A stretch of DNA of 64,000 nucleotides from Aureibacter tunicatorum (GCF_036492635.1 NZ_AP025305.1:372001-436000), one strand, 5' to 3'; positions 29,018-37,803 are shown, counted from the stretch's first letter. Notes: a model not told the origin generated them from the sequence alone. Made by a program: numbers and translations.

Positions 29018-29087
29018 ATAAATAGAGTTGAAAATGGATTGTTTTAAACAAAATTATATCTTTCGATGAATTCAAATTTATCATGCT

Positions 29088-29456
29088 ATGAAATCCGTTT
29101 TTCAATCTTTATTAATATTCATTTTGCTTACGTTAGCCAACATAGCAATTCTTTTTGCTGATCAGTTTACGTTTGCGAATTCATTTTTTTCGAAAAATCT
29201 TGACCCATTATTAACATTATTGCTTTCAACCATGATATTTTTGATGGTGACGGTAGAGTATCACAAAAAGAGGTTTATTAAAAATCCGCTGGTATATCTA
29301 GTTTCATTAATGTTGTTGGTTAGTTTGCCTTTTGTTTTAGTGTTTAAAACTATGCCGTCATACGCGGATCAATTTTTAAAAATGTTATTGATGCAAATGA
29401 TACCCGTTGTTGTTTCGGGAATATGGTTTGTATGGAAAGTAAAAAGAAATGCTTAA
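29088..29456 (+). CDS. Small four-helix membrane protein, tandem copy 1
   Basis: A 122-residue hydrophobic protein with about four membrane helices (around 5-24, 39-56, 66-86 and 97-115) and a short basic tail. No recognised family. It shares order and several patterns with the next gene: an early MK..L..S.L.FILLTLAN.., a mid-protein YHKKRFIKNPLVYLVS segment (YSKNLHIKTTFGFILYS in the other) and an LLMQMIPVVVSGIWFV ending (LVLQLLPLVLTDLWYL). This indicates tandem duplication and divergence. Function unknown. Confidence 0.65.
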   Translation: MKSVFQSLLIFILLTLANIAILFADQFTFANSFFSKNLDPLLTLLLSTMIFLMVTVEYHKKRFIKNPLVYLVSLMLLVSLPFVLVFKTMPSYADQFLKMLLMQMIPVVVSGIWFVWKVKRNA

Positions 29457-29468
29457 TATATTTTTTTA

Positions 29469-29840
29469 ATGAAATTAGCTCTTAGATCTTCGGTAATTTT
29501 TCTGATATTAACGTTTGTCAACCTCTCTTTGATTTTTTCTTATCAAAGACCTTTCGATAATTTTGAATGGTTTTTTAAGCTGAAGATTGTTGTGCCTGTT
29601 GGTATTTCGATCTTGCTCTATTTTTTTGCGACATACCGATACTCTAAAAATTTGCATATCAAGACAACATTCGGTTTTATTTTGTACAGTTTCAAAGCTA
29701 TTGTTTCGCCTATTTTCTTTACCGTTTTATTATATCCCGCAGAGTCGAGCTTATTGCTGAAAGTGCTAGTATTGCAGTTGCTCCCTTTGGTATTGACTGA
29801 TTTGTGGTATTTGAGAGAGGTAAGAAATAGAAGTAAATGA
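29469..29840 (+). CDS. Small four-helix membrane protein, tandem copy 2
   Basis: A 123-residue hydrophobic protein, start ATG 12 bp after the previous stop. Four probable membrane helices with a basic C-terminus (REVRNRSK). It aligns along its whole length with the preceding protein by helix position and shared residues, so the pair is a tandem duplication. No family recognised, no signal peptide cleavage site. The 126 bp to radA hold no visible terminator. Confidence 0.65.
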   Translation: MKLALRSSVIFLILTFVNLSLIFSYQRPFDNFEWFFKLKIVVPVGISILLYFFATYRYSKNLHIKTTFGFILYSFKAIVSPIFFTVLLYPAESSLLLKVLVLQLLPLVLTDLWYLREVRNRSK

Positions 29841-29966
29841 TTTGGATGGTAAAAGTCCTCTATCACTCTTAATATTAAATTGAAGAATCCAAAACCTAGC
29901 TTGTTTTCGGCATTGATAAACTTTAATATTGTCCAAGCGATATAACAAGATAATAAAACCTTTTGC

Positions 29967-31361
29967 ATGGCTAAAGCGAAGATAAAAACAGCATATTTCT
30001 GTCAAAATTGTGGAGCGGAATCTCCCAAATGGTTAGGCAAATGTCCGGCATGTGGACAATGGAATACTTATGTGGAGGAAGTTGTGGATTCAACTCCTAA
30101 AAGCCAAACGGTTGCATGGACGGGAGAAGTGAAAGGTTCCGGTTCGAATAATAGAGCCGCCAAGCCTTTGAAGATCAAAGAAATCGAACATCAGACCGAA
30201 AAACGATTTAATAGTAAAGATGCCGAGCTCAATCGCGTCCTTGGAGGTGGTGTAGTGCCTGGAGCCTTGGTACTGATTGGTGGAGAACCAGGCATTGGTA
30301 AGTCTACTTTGATGCTGCAAGTTGCTCTAAAGATGAACAACAAAAAAGTACTCTATGTCTCAGGAGAAGAAAGCCAAAGCCAGATCAAGATGCGCTCGGA
30401 TCGTATGGCGCATAATTCTGACAATTGTTATGTCTTGACTGAAGTAACGACGCAAAAGATCTTTAAGCAAATAGAATTATTGAAGCCTGAAGTATTGGTG
30501 ATAGATTCCATACAGACGCTTCAATCAGAATATATTGATTCATCAGCGGGAAGTGTGAGTCAGGTAAAGCAAACTGCTGCTGAGCTAATGAAGTTTGCGA
30601 AAGAATCCGCAGTGCCTACATTCATCATTGGCCACATCAATAAAGACGGAAATATCGCCGGACCAAAAGTATTGGAGCATATGGTGGATACTGTATTGCA
30701 GTTTGAAGGAGATCGCCATGGCTCATATCGTATTTTGCGTACAACGAAGAACCGTTTTGGATCTACATCTGAGCTGGGAATCTATGAGATGCAACATAAT
30801 GGCTTGAGGGAAGTGTCGAATCCTTCTGAAATTTTGCTTTCGCAACGTGAGGAAGCTTTGAGCGGAGTTGCTATCGGCGCGACCTTGGAAGGGAATCGGC
30901 CTTTGTTGATTGAAGTGCAATCATTGGTAAGCGCGGCGGCTTATGGCAATCCTCAGCGTAGCTCGACAGGCTATGACGTTCGCAGGATGAATATGCTGTT
31001 GGCAGTTCTTGAAAAGCGTGGAGGATTCAGGCTTGGGGTGCAAGATGTGTTCCTGAATATCGCCGGAGGTATCAAGATAGAAGACCCTGCTATTGATTTG
31101 GCTATGTGCGTGTCGCTGATCTCTTCTTATGAAGAAATGAATGTGCCGGATAAAACATGTTTTGCCGCGGAGGTTGGCCTTGGAGGGGAATTGAGAGCTG
31201 TTAATCATGTGGAAAGCCGTATTTCGGAAGCTCAAAAGCTAGGTTTTGAACAGATATATTTATCTAAGTATGCATTGAAGGGGATTGATATGTCCAAGTA
31301 TAGCATCAGCATCAGGGCATATGCAAAGTTGTATGAGGTGTTTCAAGATTTGTTTGGATAA
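29967..31361 (+). CDS. radA: DNA repair protein RadA
   Basis: RecA-like ATPase that drives branch migration of recombination intermediates. The 464-residue product has the N-terminal zinc finger (Cys12, Cys15, Cys26, Cys29 in CQNCGAESPKWLGKCPACGQW), Walker A GGEPGIGKST (105-114), the RadA-specific KNRFG motif (261-265) and a C-terminal Lon-protease-like domain (around 290-460, AIGATLEGNRPLLIEVQSL ... ). Length is normal. Transcribed alone. Confidence 0.97.
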   Translation: MAKAKIKTAYFCQNCGAESPKWLGKCPACGQWNTYVEEVVDSTPKSQTVAWTGEVKGSGSNNRAAKPLKIKEIEHQTEKRFNSKDAELNRVLGGGVVPGALVLIGGEPGIGKSTLMLQVALKMNNKKVLYVSGEESQSQIKMRSDRMAHNSDNCYVLTEVTTQKIFKQIELLKPEVLVIDSIQTLQSEYIDSSAGSVSQVKQTAAELMKFAKESAVPTFIIGHINKDGNIAGPKVLEHMVDTVLQFEGDRHGSYRILRTTKNRFGSTSELGIYEMQHNGLREVSNPSEILLSQREEALSGVAIGATLEGNRPLLIEVQSLVSAAAYGNPQRSSTGYDVRRMNMLLAVLEKRGGFRLGVQDVFLNIAGGIKIEDPAIDLAMCVSLISSYEEMNVPDKTCFAAEVGLGGELRAVNHVESRISEAQKLGFEQIYLSKYALKGIDMSKYSISIRAYAKLYEVFQDLFG

Positions 31362-31453
31362 TAAATGTCATAGATTTCCTTTCTTATTATTTCTATTGTT
31401 GATTAAATTACACTCAAATATACTTTTTGTAAAATACTAAACGGAAAACAATA

Positions 31454-31849
31454 ATGGCAAAGGAAATAATTCAGACGCCGAATGCGCCGGCACCAATTGG
31501 TCCTTATAATCAAGCGACAAAAGTAGGGAATACTGTATATGGTTCTGGCCAGATTGCTATTGATCCTGCTAAAGGAGACTTGGCGGATTGCGTTGGCAAA
31601 GACATAAAAGCCGAGACTAAGCAAGTGATGGATAATATGTCTGAAGTACTGAAAGCTGCGGGAGCTACATTTGAAGATATCGTTAAGTGCACGATTTTCG
31701 TGAGCGATATGGGCAATTTTGTGGCAATCAATGAAGTGTACGGTCAGTATTTTAATGAAGAAACTGCTCCTGCTAGGGAAACAGTGGAAGTTGCAGGTCT
31801 TCCTAAAGGCGTGAATGTTGAGATATCTTTTACGGCTGTAATTGGTTAG
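31454..31849 (+). CDS. ridA: RidA family reactive enamine/imine deaminase
   Basis: A 131-residue YjgF/YER057c/UK114 protein that hydrolyses reactive 2-aminoacrylate-type enamines released by PLP enzymes. The conserved start IIQTPNAPAPIGPYNQA, the GQIAIDP motif and the C-terminal APARETVEVAGLPKGVNVEISFTAV, with the catalytic Arg in PARETV, are all present. Normal length. The 92 bp upstream are AT-rich with no clear promoter match. Confidence 0.95.
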   Translation: MAKEIIQTPNAPAPIGPYNQATKVGNTVYGSGQIAIDPAKGDLADCVGKDIKAETKQVMDNMSEVLKAAGATFEDIVKCTIFVSDMGNFVAINEVYGQYFNEETAPARETVEVAGLPKGVNVEISFTAVIG

Positions 31850-31862
31850 TAATAAAAAAGGG

Positions 31863-31890
31863 AAGGAGAGTTTTAGTCTCCTTTTCTGTT
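31863..31890 (+). terminator. Probable weak terminator after ridA
   Basis: AAGGAGA (31863-31869) pairs with TCTCCTT (31877-31883) around a 7-nt loop, followed by TTCTGTTT. Short stem, broken T-tract. Confidence 0.5.
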
Positions 31891-31900
31891 TCAATGTGCT

Positions 31901-32377
31901 ATGTGGATACTACCCTACTCGACGAAGACTTTTGTGTTTGAAATGAGTCAAATGGATGTGATTCATCGTATTGACCAAGCGACTTTGCCTTTTAAGGAAG
32001 AAATTATCGATCAGTCAAATGAGGATAAGATTCAGAAAAAGGTATTTAATGGCAGAGTTCGAAAAAATGGCTTTAGAATCTCTCAAAAGCTGCTTCAGCC
32101 TAATAATTCCATTCCGCTAATGGTTGGAAAAGTGGAAAAAACCAGTCGAGGCTGTTTGCTTTTTGTCAAGTTTGTCCCTTTTTTTTCTTCCCTGTTTGTT
32201 TTTTCTTTGGTTTCACTTCTGTTGATATTGACAGGCGCTTTCTTTTTCTATATCAATAAGCCTGTATATGGGTTTTCATGCTTGGGAATTATTTTGCTAC
32301 ACGTTTTTAGCTCATTTTACCAGTTTAATCGACTGGCCAAAGAATCTACTGCATTATTGAATCAAATTTTCAATTGA
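31901..32377 (+). CDS. Two-helix membrane protein of unknown function
   Basis: A 158-residue protein: a soluble N-terminal ~85 residues with strands of the type FNGRVRKNGFRIS and NSIPLMVGKVE, then two closely spaced membrane helices (about 92-113 and 121-138) and a short cytosolic tail. The layout recalls small membrane proteins with a YcxB-like domain, but I cannot confirm that. Start ATG 31901; a second in-frame ATG (MSQMDV, codon 15) is also possible. No operon partner is evident. Confidence 0.55.
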   Translation: MWILPYSTKTFVFEMSQMDVIHRIDQATLPFKEEIIDQSNEDKIQKKVFNGRVRKNGFRISQKLLQPNNSIPLMVGKVEKTSRGCLLFVKFVPFFSSLFVFSLVSLLLILTGAFFFYINKPVYGFSCLGIILLHVFSSFYQFNRLAKESTALLNQIFN

Positions 32378-32518
32378 TGCTAATTTATCCTGATTGACCT
32401 ATTTTTTGATAAGTTTGAGTCTTATTCGTCATATATTTTGATTATCTTGGTATGGAATGACTATTTTGATCTATTGTCAAATAGTTATTTTTCAAGTTCA
32501 ATAATCCGAGTGTTTAAT

Positions 32519-33655
32519 ATGAAAGTATATTTTGATAATGCCGCGACCACTCCCATGGATCCGGCAGTGTTTGAAGCAATGAGGCCGTATTTGCTGGAAT
32601 ATTTTGGGAATCCATCATCCACTCATAGCCATGGAAGAGAAGCGAAGGCGGCTGTGGAAAAGTCTCGAAAGACAATAGCGAAAATGGTCGGGGCAAAAGC
32701 TTCTGAAATATACTTTACATCAGGAGCGACTGAGGCAGATAATTTAGCCATTCGTTCATTTATTGATAAATACAATTTAGAGGTAGTTGTGAGTTCCCCT
32801 TTTGAGCATCCTGCGGTGTTGAACACAATTGCGCATTTGGAAAGCAAAGGGGTGATCAAGAGTTTTCAATTAAATTTTGATAACAAAGGAAATTTAGACC
32901 TTGGCCATTTGACAAATCTTCTAGAGGAGTATGGAGACAAGACATTGGTTTCTTTGATGTACGCAAATAGCGAGATTGGCAATATCACTCCAGTTGATAA
33001 AGTCGCTAAGCTTTGCAAGGAGCATGGAGCTTATTTTCATACAGATGCAGTGCAAGCTGTGGCTCATTTGCCAATAAACGTGGAGGAGTTGAAAGTAGAT
33101 GCTTTGGCAGCTTCCGCGCATAAATTTCATGGACCTAAAGGCGTTGGTTTTTTATATGTAAATCAAAATTCTAAGATTCCTTCTTTTATCAAAGGGGGAG
33201 GGCAAGAAAGAAGTGTAAGAGCCGGGACGGAAAATGTGGCGAGCATCGTAGGAATGGCGAAAGCTTTGGAGATTGCTTGTGAGAACCTAGATTCAGATAT
33301 GGCTAAAGTTCGAGAATTGAAGTCATATATGAAAGACCAATTGATCAAGGCCATACCAGAAATTGCGTTCAATGGTGAGAGCGGTGATTTGGATAATTCA
33401 TTGTGCACCGTGCTCAATGCAAGTCTGCCGGCTAACAAGCAATCGGGCATGTTATTGTTCACATTGGATTTAGCTGGGATTTCCGCCTCAGGCGGTAGCG
33501 CTTGTTCCAGCGGAGCATTGCAGGGCTCTCATGTTTTGACAGCTTTGAATGCTGATTCTACGAGACCTTCTGTTCGTTTTTCGTTTAGCAAGTTGAATAC
33601 TATGGAAGAAGTTGATTTTGTTGTGGCAAAGTTAAAGGAAGTGTATTCCGCTTAA
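32519..33655 (+). CDS. Cysteine desulfurase (NifS/IscS class)
   Basis: PLP enzyme that removes sulfur from cysteine for iron-sulfur clusters and thio-modifications. From the ATG at 32519 it has 378 residues and the family start VYFDNAATTPMDPAVFEAM; an upstream in-frame ATG at 32438 would add 27 residues that do not match the family. Lys202 in SAHKFHGPKG binds PLP, and Cys329 in SGGSACSSGA is the persulfide-forming cysteine on the mobile loop, as in class I NifS/IscS enzymes. No iscU, iscA or mnmA gene is next to it. A strong terminator follows, then the DnaA-box region. Confidence 0.93.
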   Translation: MKVYFDNAATTPMDPAVFEAMRPYLLEYFGNPSSTHSHGREAKAAVEKSRKTIAKMVGAKASEIYFTSGATEADNLAIRSFIDKYNLEVVVSSPFEHPAVLNTIAHLESKGVIKSFQLNFDNKGNLDLGHLTNLLEEYGDKTLVSLMYANSEIGNITPVDKVAKLCKEHGAYFHTDAVQAVAHLPINVEELKVDALAASAHKFHGPKGVGFLYVNQNSKIPSFIKGGGQERSVRAGTENVASIVGMAKALEIACENLDSDMAKVRELKSYMKDQLIKAIPEIAFNGESGDLDNSLCTVLNASLPANKQSGMLLFTLDLAGISASGGSACSSGALQGSHVLTALNADSTRPSVRFSFSKLNTMEEVDFVVAKLKEVYSA

Positions 33656-33677
33656 TATTACGGTGATGATAAGATTG

Positions 33678-33711
33678 AACCTGCAAAAAAACATTTTTTT
33701 GCAGGTTTTTT
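33678..33711 (+). terminator. Strong Rho-independent terminator after cysteine desulfurase
   Basis: AACCTGCAAAAAAA (33678-33691) pairs with TTTTTTTGCAGGTT (from 33694) with a very small loop, followed by T residues. Confidence 0.92.
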
Positions 33712-33839
33712 TATGCCTAAAATTTGGAATTTTAGAAAAACATTTTTCATGAAAAACTTATGTCATTTTTTTCAATTTTGGCTTGAAAAATGATCAATGC
33801 ATATTGGCTATTGCTTGAAAAACGAATTTAGTTTCTTTT

Positions 33840-34170
33840 CCTTAAAGAGCTTGGATAAGCTATTTATCCACAATTATTGTGGGTATGTGGAAAAAAAAGT
33901 GGATAAATATCGGGGTTTCACATTTAATGTTAAAATTTAGGCCTTATTTCACTTATTTATCCACAGTGTTGATAACTAAGGTGGATAGCTTTAATTGATT
34001 TTTTTTAAAAGCTTACATTGCCAAAAAACTTAAAATTGTAAGCGAATTTCTCGAAAAACACTCCATTTCCAGCTATATGGTTATGGTTAAGTATGGTTAT
34101 CCACAAAAAAATCAGCTTGTTGATAAGTTTGTGGATAACATTTGTGTTATTCATAAGTTATGCACATTAA
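33840..34170. other. DnaA-box cluster, candidate replication origin (oriC)
   Basis: In a 540-bp gene-free stretch there are four perfect TTATCCACA boxes: 33864-33872 (+), 33957-33965 (+), 34097-34105 (+) and 34130-34138 (-). Also present are TTATGCACA at 34158-34166 (+), TTATCAACA at 33967-33975 (-) and 34118-34126 (-), TTTTCCACA at 33886-33894 (-) and TTATCCACT at 33898-33906 (-). The boxes form two groups on either side of an AT-rich spacer (about 33986-34020, TTAATTGATTTTTTTTAAAA) that could unwind. This is what an oriC looks like. Against it: neighbouring genes on both sides run mostly rightwards, and dnaA/dnaN are not in the window. A DnaA-titration site is the alternative. Confidence 0.72.
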
Positions 34171-34195
34171 TTTTATGATAACTCGCAATATAGAC

Positions 34196-35758
34196 TTAGT
34201 TCAACTGAAGAGTTTTCTTTTTCTTTACTTTTACAGTTCTTAATCTTGAAGGAGCGCTTTCTTTATTATATCTGTCAACTGAAGAGACTGCGTAGCTGTA
34301 TATTTTATTCTTTTCAACATTGTTATCAACATACGAATGCAAGTCTTTAACCTCTCTAGATAATATAGCGATGATATTTTTGGGATTGTTATAATCCAAG
34401 GCTTCTCCAAGTTCATATCTATATAAGATGTATTTTCTGGATGAATTTGCATCGTTATCTGACCAACTTACTGAAACTCCTTCCAGCAGGCTTCCTTCAA
34501 TATTTTCAATTGAAGGAGCATCAGGTTTGTTTCTTGAAAGTTGCAACCATTCCATCTCAGGAATTAGCGCGGGCTCGTTGTATGCATTTGCTTTTAATTG
34601 GCTTTTAAAGCCTATGCGATCAGACATGAAATATTTTGCGGAATAAAAAAAACTGCCATGGACATTGCTTAATTCTCTATTGAGAAGAATTTGTTTTTCT
34701 ATTTGATCGGAATTCATCCAGTCCGAGTGCATTTTTTTATCGCCAACTTTGTAAATCGAATGTCCTATATATAGATGCTTGCCATAAGTATGTTCACTCC
34801 ACCATTTTGCAAGCTTGGAATAGTCAGCGGCAGGATTGCCAATACGCCAATATAGTTGTGGTGCCACATAGTCTATCCAGCCTTCTTTAAGCCAAAGCAA
34901 TACGTCCGCGTATAAATCATCGTAGTTTGTTTGTCCTGCTCTTGAATCGGACCCTTCAGGATCTGTGGATTTATTTCTCCATACACCGAATGGGCTAATG
35001 CCGAATTTTATATCCATTCTCACAGATTTGATGACAGTATTCAAGTTTTCCACAAGCTTGTTCACATTATCTCTTCTCCAATCCTCAATATTGTCGAAAT
35101 TGTTTCCGTATCGAGCAAATTCCACTTCATCAGGGAAATCTTCGCCACTTACTTTATAAGGGTAGAAGTAATCATCCATATGAATAGCGTCTATATCATA
35201 GTGTGTGCACATTTCTCGGATTACTTTGGCTAGATAGTTTCGAACTTCAGGTATGCCGGGATTGAAATAATATTTGCCTCCGTAAGCGACGACCCATTCT
35301 TCATGTTTGAAGAGCGGATTGCTGGGACTTAACTTGCCCTTGTCCAGATCCATGCTTAGTCTGTATGGGTTTACCCATGCGTGAAACTCCATTCCTCTTT
35401 TGTGAGCTTCATGGATCATAAAAGACAAGGGGTTGTAATAATCAGCATTTTGATAACCTTGCTTTCCGTTGAGATAGCTTGACCAAGGCTCTAGTGTCGA
35501 TGGATAAAAAGTATCAGATTGAGGTCTTACTTGTACTATGACAGTGTTGATGTGAAGCTCAGCTAATGAATCAAGTATGGCGCAAAACTCGGCTTTTTGT
35601 TGATGGCTTTTAAGCTTTGGCTTCGAAGGCCAATCAATATTATATACTGTAGCGATCCAAGCACCTCTGACTTCTCTTTTGGGAAGGTTTTGACTGTGTG
35701 ATAAGGATGCGTTTAATAGTAGAATGCTTAAAGCTAGGATTATTTTTATTTTTTTCAT
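34196..35758 (-). CDS. Exported GHL10 (DUF187/YngK-like) family glycoside hydrolase
   Basis: A 520-residue exported protein (signal peptide IILALSILLLNASLSHS, cleavage before Q) of the glycosyl hydrolase-like 10 family. TIM-barrel landmarks are REVRGAWIATVYNIDWP near the mature start, NTVIVQVRPQSDTFYPS, the FHAWVNPYRL strand, DAIHMDDYFYPY with paired Asp, FGISPFGVWRN and YVAPQLYWRIG. A fibronectin III-like domain follows (about 405-510, from KPDAPSIENIEG). Some family members cleave peptidoglycan-type or denuded glycans, but substrate here is open. A TACATTTG -7 element (minus strand, 35776-35769) lies only 10 bases before the ATG, so the transcript may be almost leaderless. Confidence 0.9.
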   Translation of the reverse strand: MKKIKIILALSILLLNASLSHSQNLPKREVRGAWIATVYNIDWPSKPKLKSHQQKAEFCAILDSLAELHINTVIVQVRPQSDTFYPSTLEPWSSYLNGKQGYQNADYYNPLSFMIHEAHKRGMEFHAWVNPYRLSMDLDKGKLSPSNPLFKHEEWVVAYGGKYYFNPGIPEVRNYLAKVIREMCTHYDIDAIHMDDYFYPYKVSGEDFPDEVEFARYGNNFDNIEDWRRDNVNKLVENLNTVIKSVRMDIKFGISPFGVWRNKSTDPEGSDSRAGQTNYDDLYADVLLWLKEGWIDYVAPQLYWRIGNPAADYSKLAKWWSEHTYGKHLYIGHSIYKVGDKKMHSDWMNSDQIEKQILLNRELSNVHGSFFYSAKYFMSDRIGFKSQLKANAYNEPALIPEMEWLQLSRNKPDAPSIENIEGSLLEGVSVSWSDNDANSSRKYILYRYELGEALDYNNPKNIIAILSREVKDLHSYVDNNVEKNKIYSYAVSSVDRYNKESAPSRLRTVKVKKKKTLQLN

Positions 35759-35963
35759 GTAATAACTTCAAATGTACTGTCCGTGTCTTGTTGCTTTGTT
35801 AATCTTGGCAATTTAATTAAAAATGCACTTAGAGTGTCTTGAAGAGATTTTTTTTGAGATTTTAAAGATGAAAATCGCTAAATGTAATGAGGCTTACATT
35901 TTATAAAGCTGGATTTGGTGACTTTTGAGTTGTATTCAAGCTCGAACTTAAAGTATTGATTTC

Positions 35964-36557
35964 ATGGAGGGAATATTGAACTCAAAAAAACATATGCTTC
36001 AGCCTGAGAAGTGGATAGAGAATTACTCTGAGGCCTTGGGAAATTTTGCTGTTTCAAGGATGAATTCTAATGAAGAAGCATCGGACATAGTCCAAGAGAC
36101 ATTTTTTACGGCTTTGAAAGCCAAGGACAGTTTTAGAGGAGAGGCATCGGAGAAGACTTGGCTCACATCGATTTTGAAGAGGAAAATAATCGATCATTAT
36201 AGAAAAGCAGTAAGGAAAAAGCCGCATTATTCTATTCATGAAGCAGGCGAGGAATCCTTTGTGTCTTCTGGCAAAAGAAAAGGCGCGTGGAATGAAGAAT
36301 ACGCTCCGGGAAATTGGGACTTTACTTTTTCGGATAATGAGATTGAGCAAAAAGAGCTTAACAGGATGATAATGGCATCCATAGAGTCTCTTCCAGATAA
36401 CGCCGCCAAAGTTTTTAAAATGAAATATATTGATGGAATGGCAACGGAAGATATTTGTCAGGAATTGAATCTGACGACGTCCAATGTTTGGGTGCTTTTG
36501 CATAGATCGCGTAATAAAGTGAGGCAGTATTTGGAAAAGAATTGGTTCATGAAGTAA
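35964..36557 (+). CDS. ECF-type RNA polymerase sigma factor
   Basis: A 197-residue sigma-70 family protein with regions 2 and 4 only. Region 2 is seen as EASDIVQETFFTALKAKDSF and WLTSILKRKIIDHYRK (about 37-78); region 4 as LPDNAAKVFKMKYIDGMATEDI with the helix-turn-helix LNLTTSNVWVLLHRSRNKVR (about 142-188). Between them is a longer linker (about 80-130) than in most ECF factors. The small zinc-binding protein downstream (43-bp gap) is the likely anti-sigma. Target promoters cannot be read from this window. Confidence 0.92.
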   Translation: MEGILNSKKHMLQPEKWIENYSEALGNFAVSRMNSNEEASDIVQETFFTALKAKDSFRGEASEKTWLTSILKRKIIDHYRKAVRKKPHYSIHEAGEESFVSSGKRKGAWNEEYAPGNWDFTFSDNEIEQKELNRMIMASIESLPDNAAKVFKMKYIDGMATEDICQELNLTTSNVWVLLHRSRNKVRQYLEKNWFMK

Positions 36558-36600
36558 TAGTGATGAGCATCCGATTGAAGCTTGTTTTGATGCTAAATCG

Positions 36601-36798
36601 ATGATAATGAAATTATTCTATGACTGCAATACAGCGACAAGGCTGATGATAGAAAGCGAGGATAGGGAGTTGACCAAAAGAGAAAAGATACTGCTTCGCT
36701 TGCATTTAATGACCTGCAAACTTTGCAGAAACTATCAAAAACAAATGAAAGGGATGGCGGAATATTTGAATAAGCATTTTGCCGAAGAACACCTATAA
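36601..36798 (+). CDS. Small zinc-finger anti-sigma-like protein
   Basis: A 65-residue cytosolic protein with the HxxxCxxC zinc motif of ZAS anti-sigma factors: His35, Cys39, Cys42 in RLHLMTCKLCRNY. The N-terminal part (FYDCNTATRLMIESEDREL) matches the start of zf-HC2 proteins. Unlike most ZAS proteins it has no membrane helix or sensor domain; it ends 23 residues after the zinc motif. Placed directly after the ECF sigma gene, it should bind and restrain that factor in the cytosol (inference). Too short for many gene callers, but position and motif support it. Confidence 0.85.
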   Translation: MIMKLFYDCNTATRLMIESEDRELTKREKILLRLHLMTCKLCRNYQKQMKGMAEYLNKHFAEEHL

Positions 36799-36921
36799 TT
36801 GAGTTTTTGATATTTTTTTAATTAAAGATAATGCTTATTCCTAGTGTGGATTGTTTCTTAAGTGCTTGATTAATGGATTGGATATTCGGAACTTTTACAA
36901 ACAATAGTTTATGAGAGATAA

Positions 36922-37803
36922 GTGCCAGTTTATAGTCATCAAGATATGCAAGAACAATTCGAAGGTCAAAGACCAGAAGGCTTAGTCAAAATAGTTGCTG
37001 ATAGCGGATCAACCAAGACTGCTTGGAAAGTTTATAAGTCTGGTCTGTTAATGAAGTCTGTTGAGACCATAGGCTTCAATCCTTATTTTTTGAATGATCG
37101 AGTAGCTTTGGATATTCTTGAAAGAGAATTTGGAGAGGTGAGCGATCAAGTAAGCAAAATAAGTTTTTATGGAGCTGGATGTGGCCGAACAGCTGGGAAG
37201 ATTATTATAAAGGAGATATTTTCCAAAGTTTTTAAGAATGCTGACTTTCTGATTGATACAGATTTGCTAGGAGCAGCCAAAGCGTCGCTTGGCGATGAAA
37301 GCGGGTTTGTATGCATTCTTGGAACGGGTTCTGTGGCTGGTTTATATGATGGGAAGAAAATTTTCAAAACTTTTGGCGGCTTAGGTTACTTGCTGGGAGA
37401 CGAAGGCAGCGGCATGGCTTTAGGACGAAGATTGTTTAAAGCGTATTTGGAAGGCTCAATGCCTGCTCATATTTCCAATCTTTTTAGACAAACTTATGAC
37501 AAAGATGGAACAAGCATGCTTGATGAACTGTATGGTGCTGATCGGCCAAACAGGTATTTAGCTTCGTTTGCACGCTTTGCATACGCAAATAAAAGTGATG
37601 ACTGGATAAAGGCACAGCTTGAAAAGCATTTTTCTGATTTTTTTAATTCTGTAATTTTTAGCCAAATTGATTTTACCTTGATAGACAGAGCTGCATTTGT
37701 AGGTTCTATAGCTTATTTTTTTCAAGCTTTTATAGATGGTTATTTTTCTTCTGAAACAGACTTGATATTTGTTGAAAAGCCAATCTCATCATTGCTGGAT
37801 TAA
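36922..37803 (+). CDS. BadF/BadG-type ATPase, N-acetylglucosamine kinase-like
   Basis: A 293-residue ASKHA-fold protein. The phosphate loop VADSGSTKTAWKVY lies at about residues 25-38, with ILGTGSVAGLYDGKKIFKTFGGLGYLLGDEGSGMALGR (second phosphate and adenosine motifs, shown here in two pieces: ILGTGSVAGLYDG and GGLGYLLGDEGSGMALGR) in the middle. Such Bacteroidota proteins are close to eukaryotic-type N-acetylglucosamine kinases, so a sugar kinase in amino-sugar salvage is likely, though the substrate is not shown. The start used is a GTG; an ATG eight codons later (MQEQFEG) is equally possible and would still precede the P-loop. Confidence 0.8.
   Translation: MPVYSHQDMQEQFEGQRPEGLVKIVADSGSTKTAWKVYKSGLLMKSVETIGFNPYFLNDRVALDILEREFGEVSDQVSKISFYGAGCGRTAGKIIIKEIFSKVFKNADFLIDTDLLGAAKASLGDESGFVCILGTGSVAGLYDGKKIFKTFGGLGYLLGDEGSGMALGRRLFKAYLEGSMPAHISNLFRQTYDKDGTSMLDELYGADRPNRYLASFARFAYANKSDDWIKAQLEKHFSDFFNSVIFSQIDFTLIDRAAFVGSIAYFFQAFIDGYFSSETDLIFVEKPISSLLD

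Noticed and set aside
32438-32518. Upstream in-frame ATG for the cysteine desulfurase
   Set aside because: The extra 27 residues do not match the family, whose conserved start (VYFDNAATTP) begins right after the ATG at 32519.
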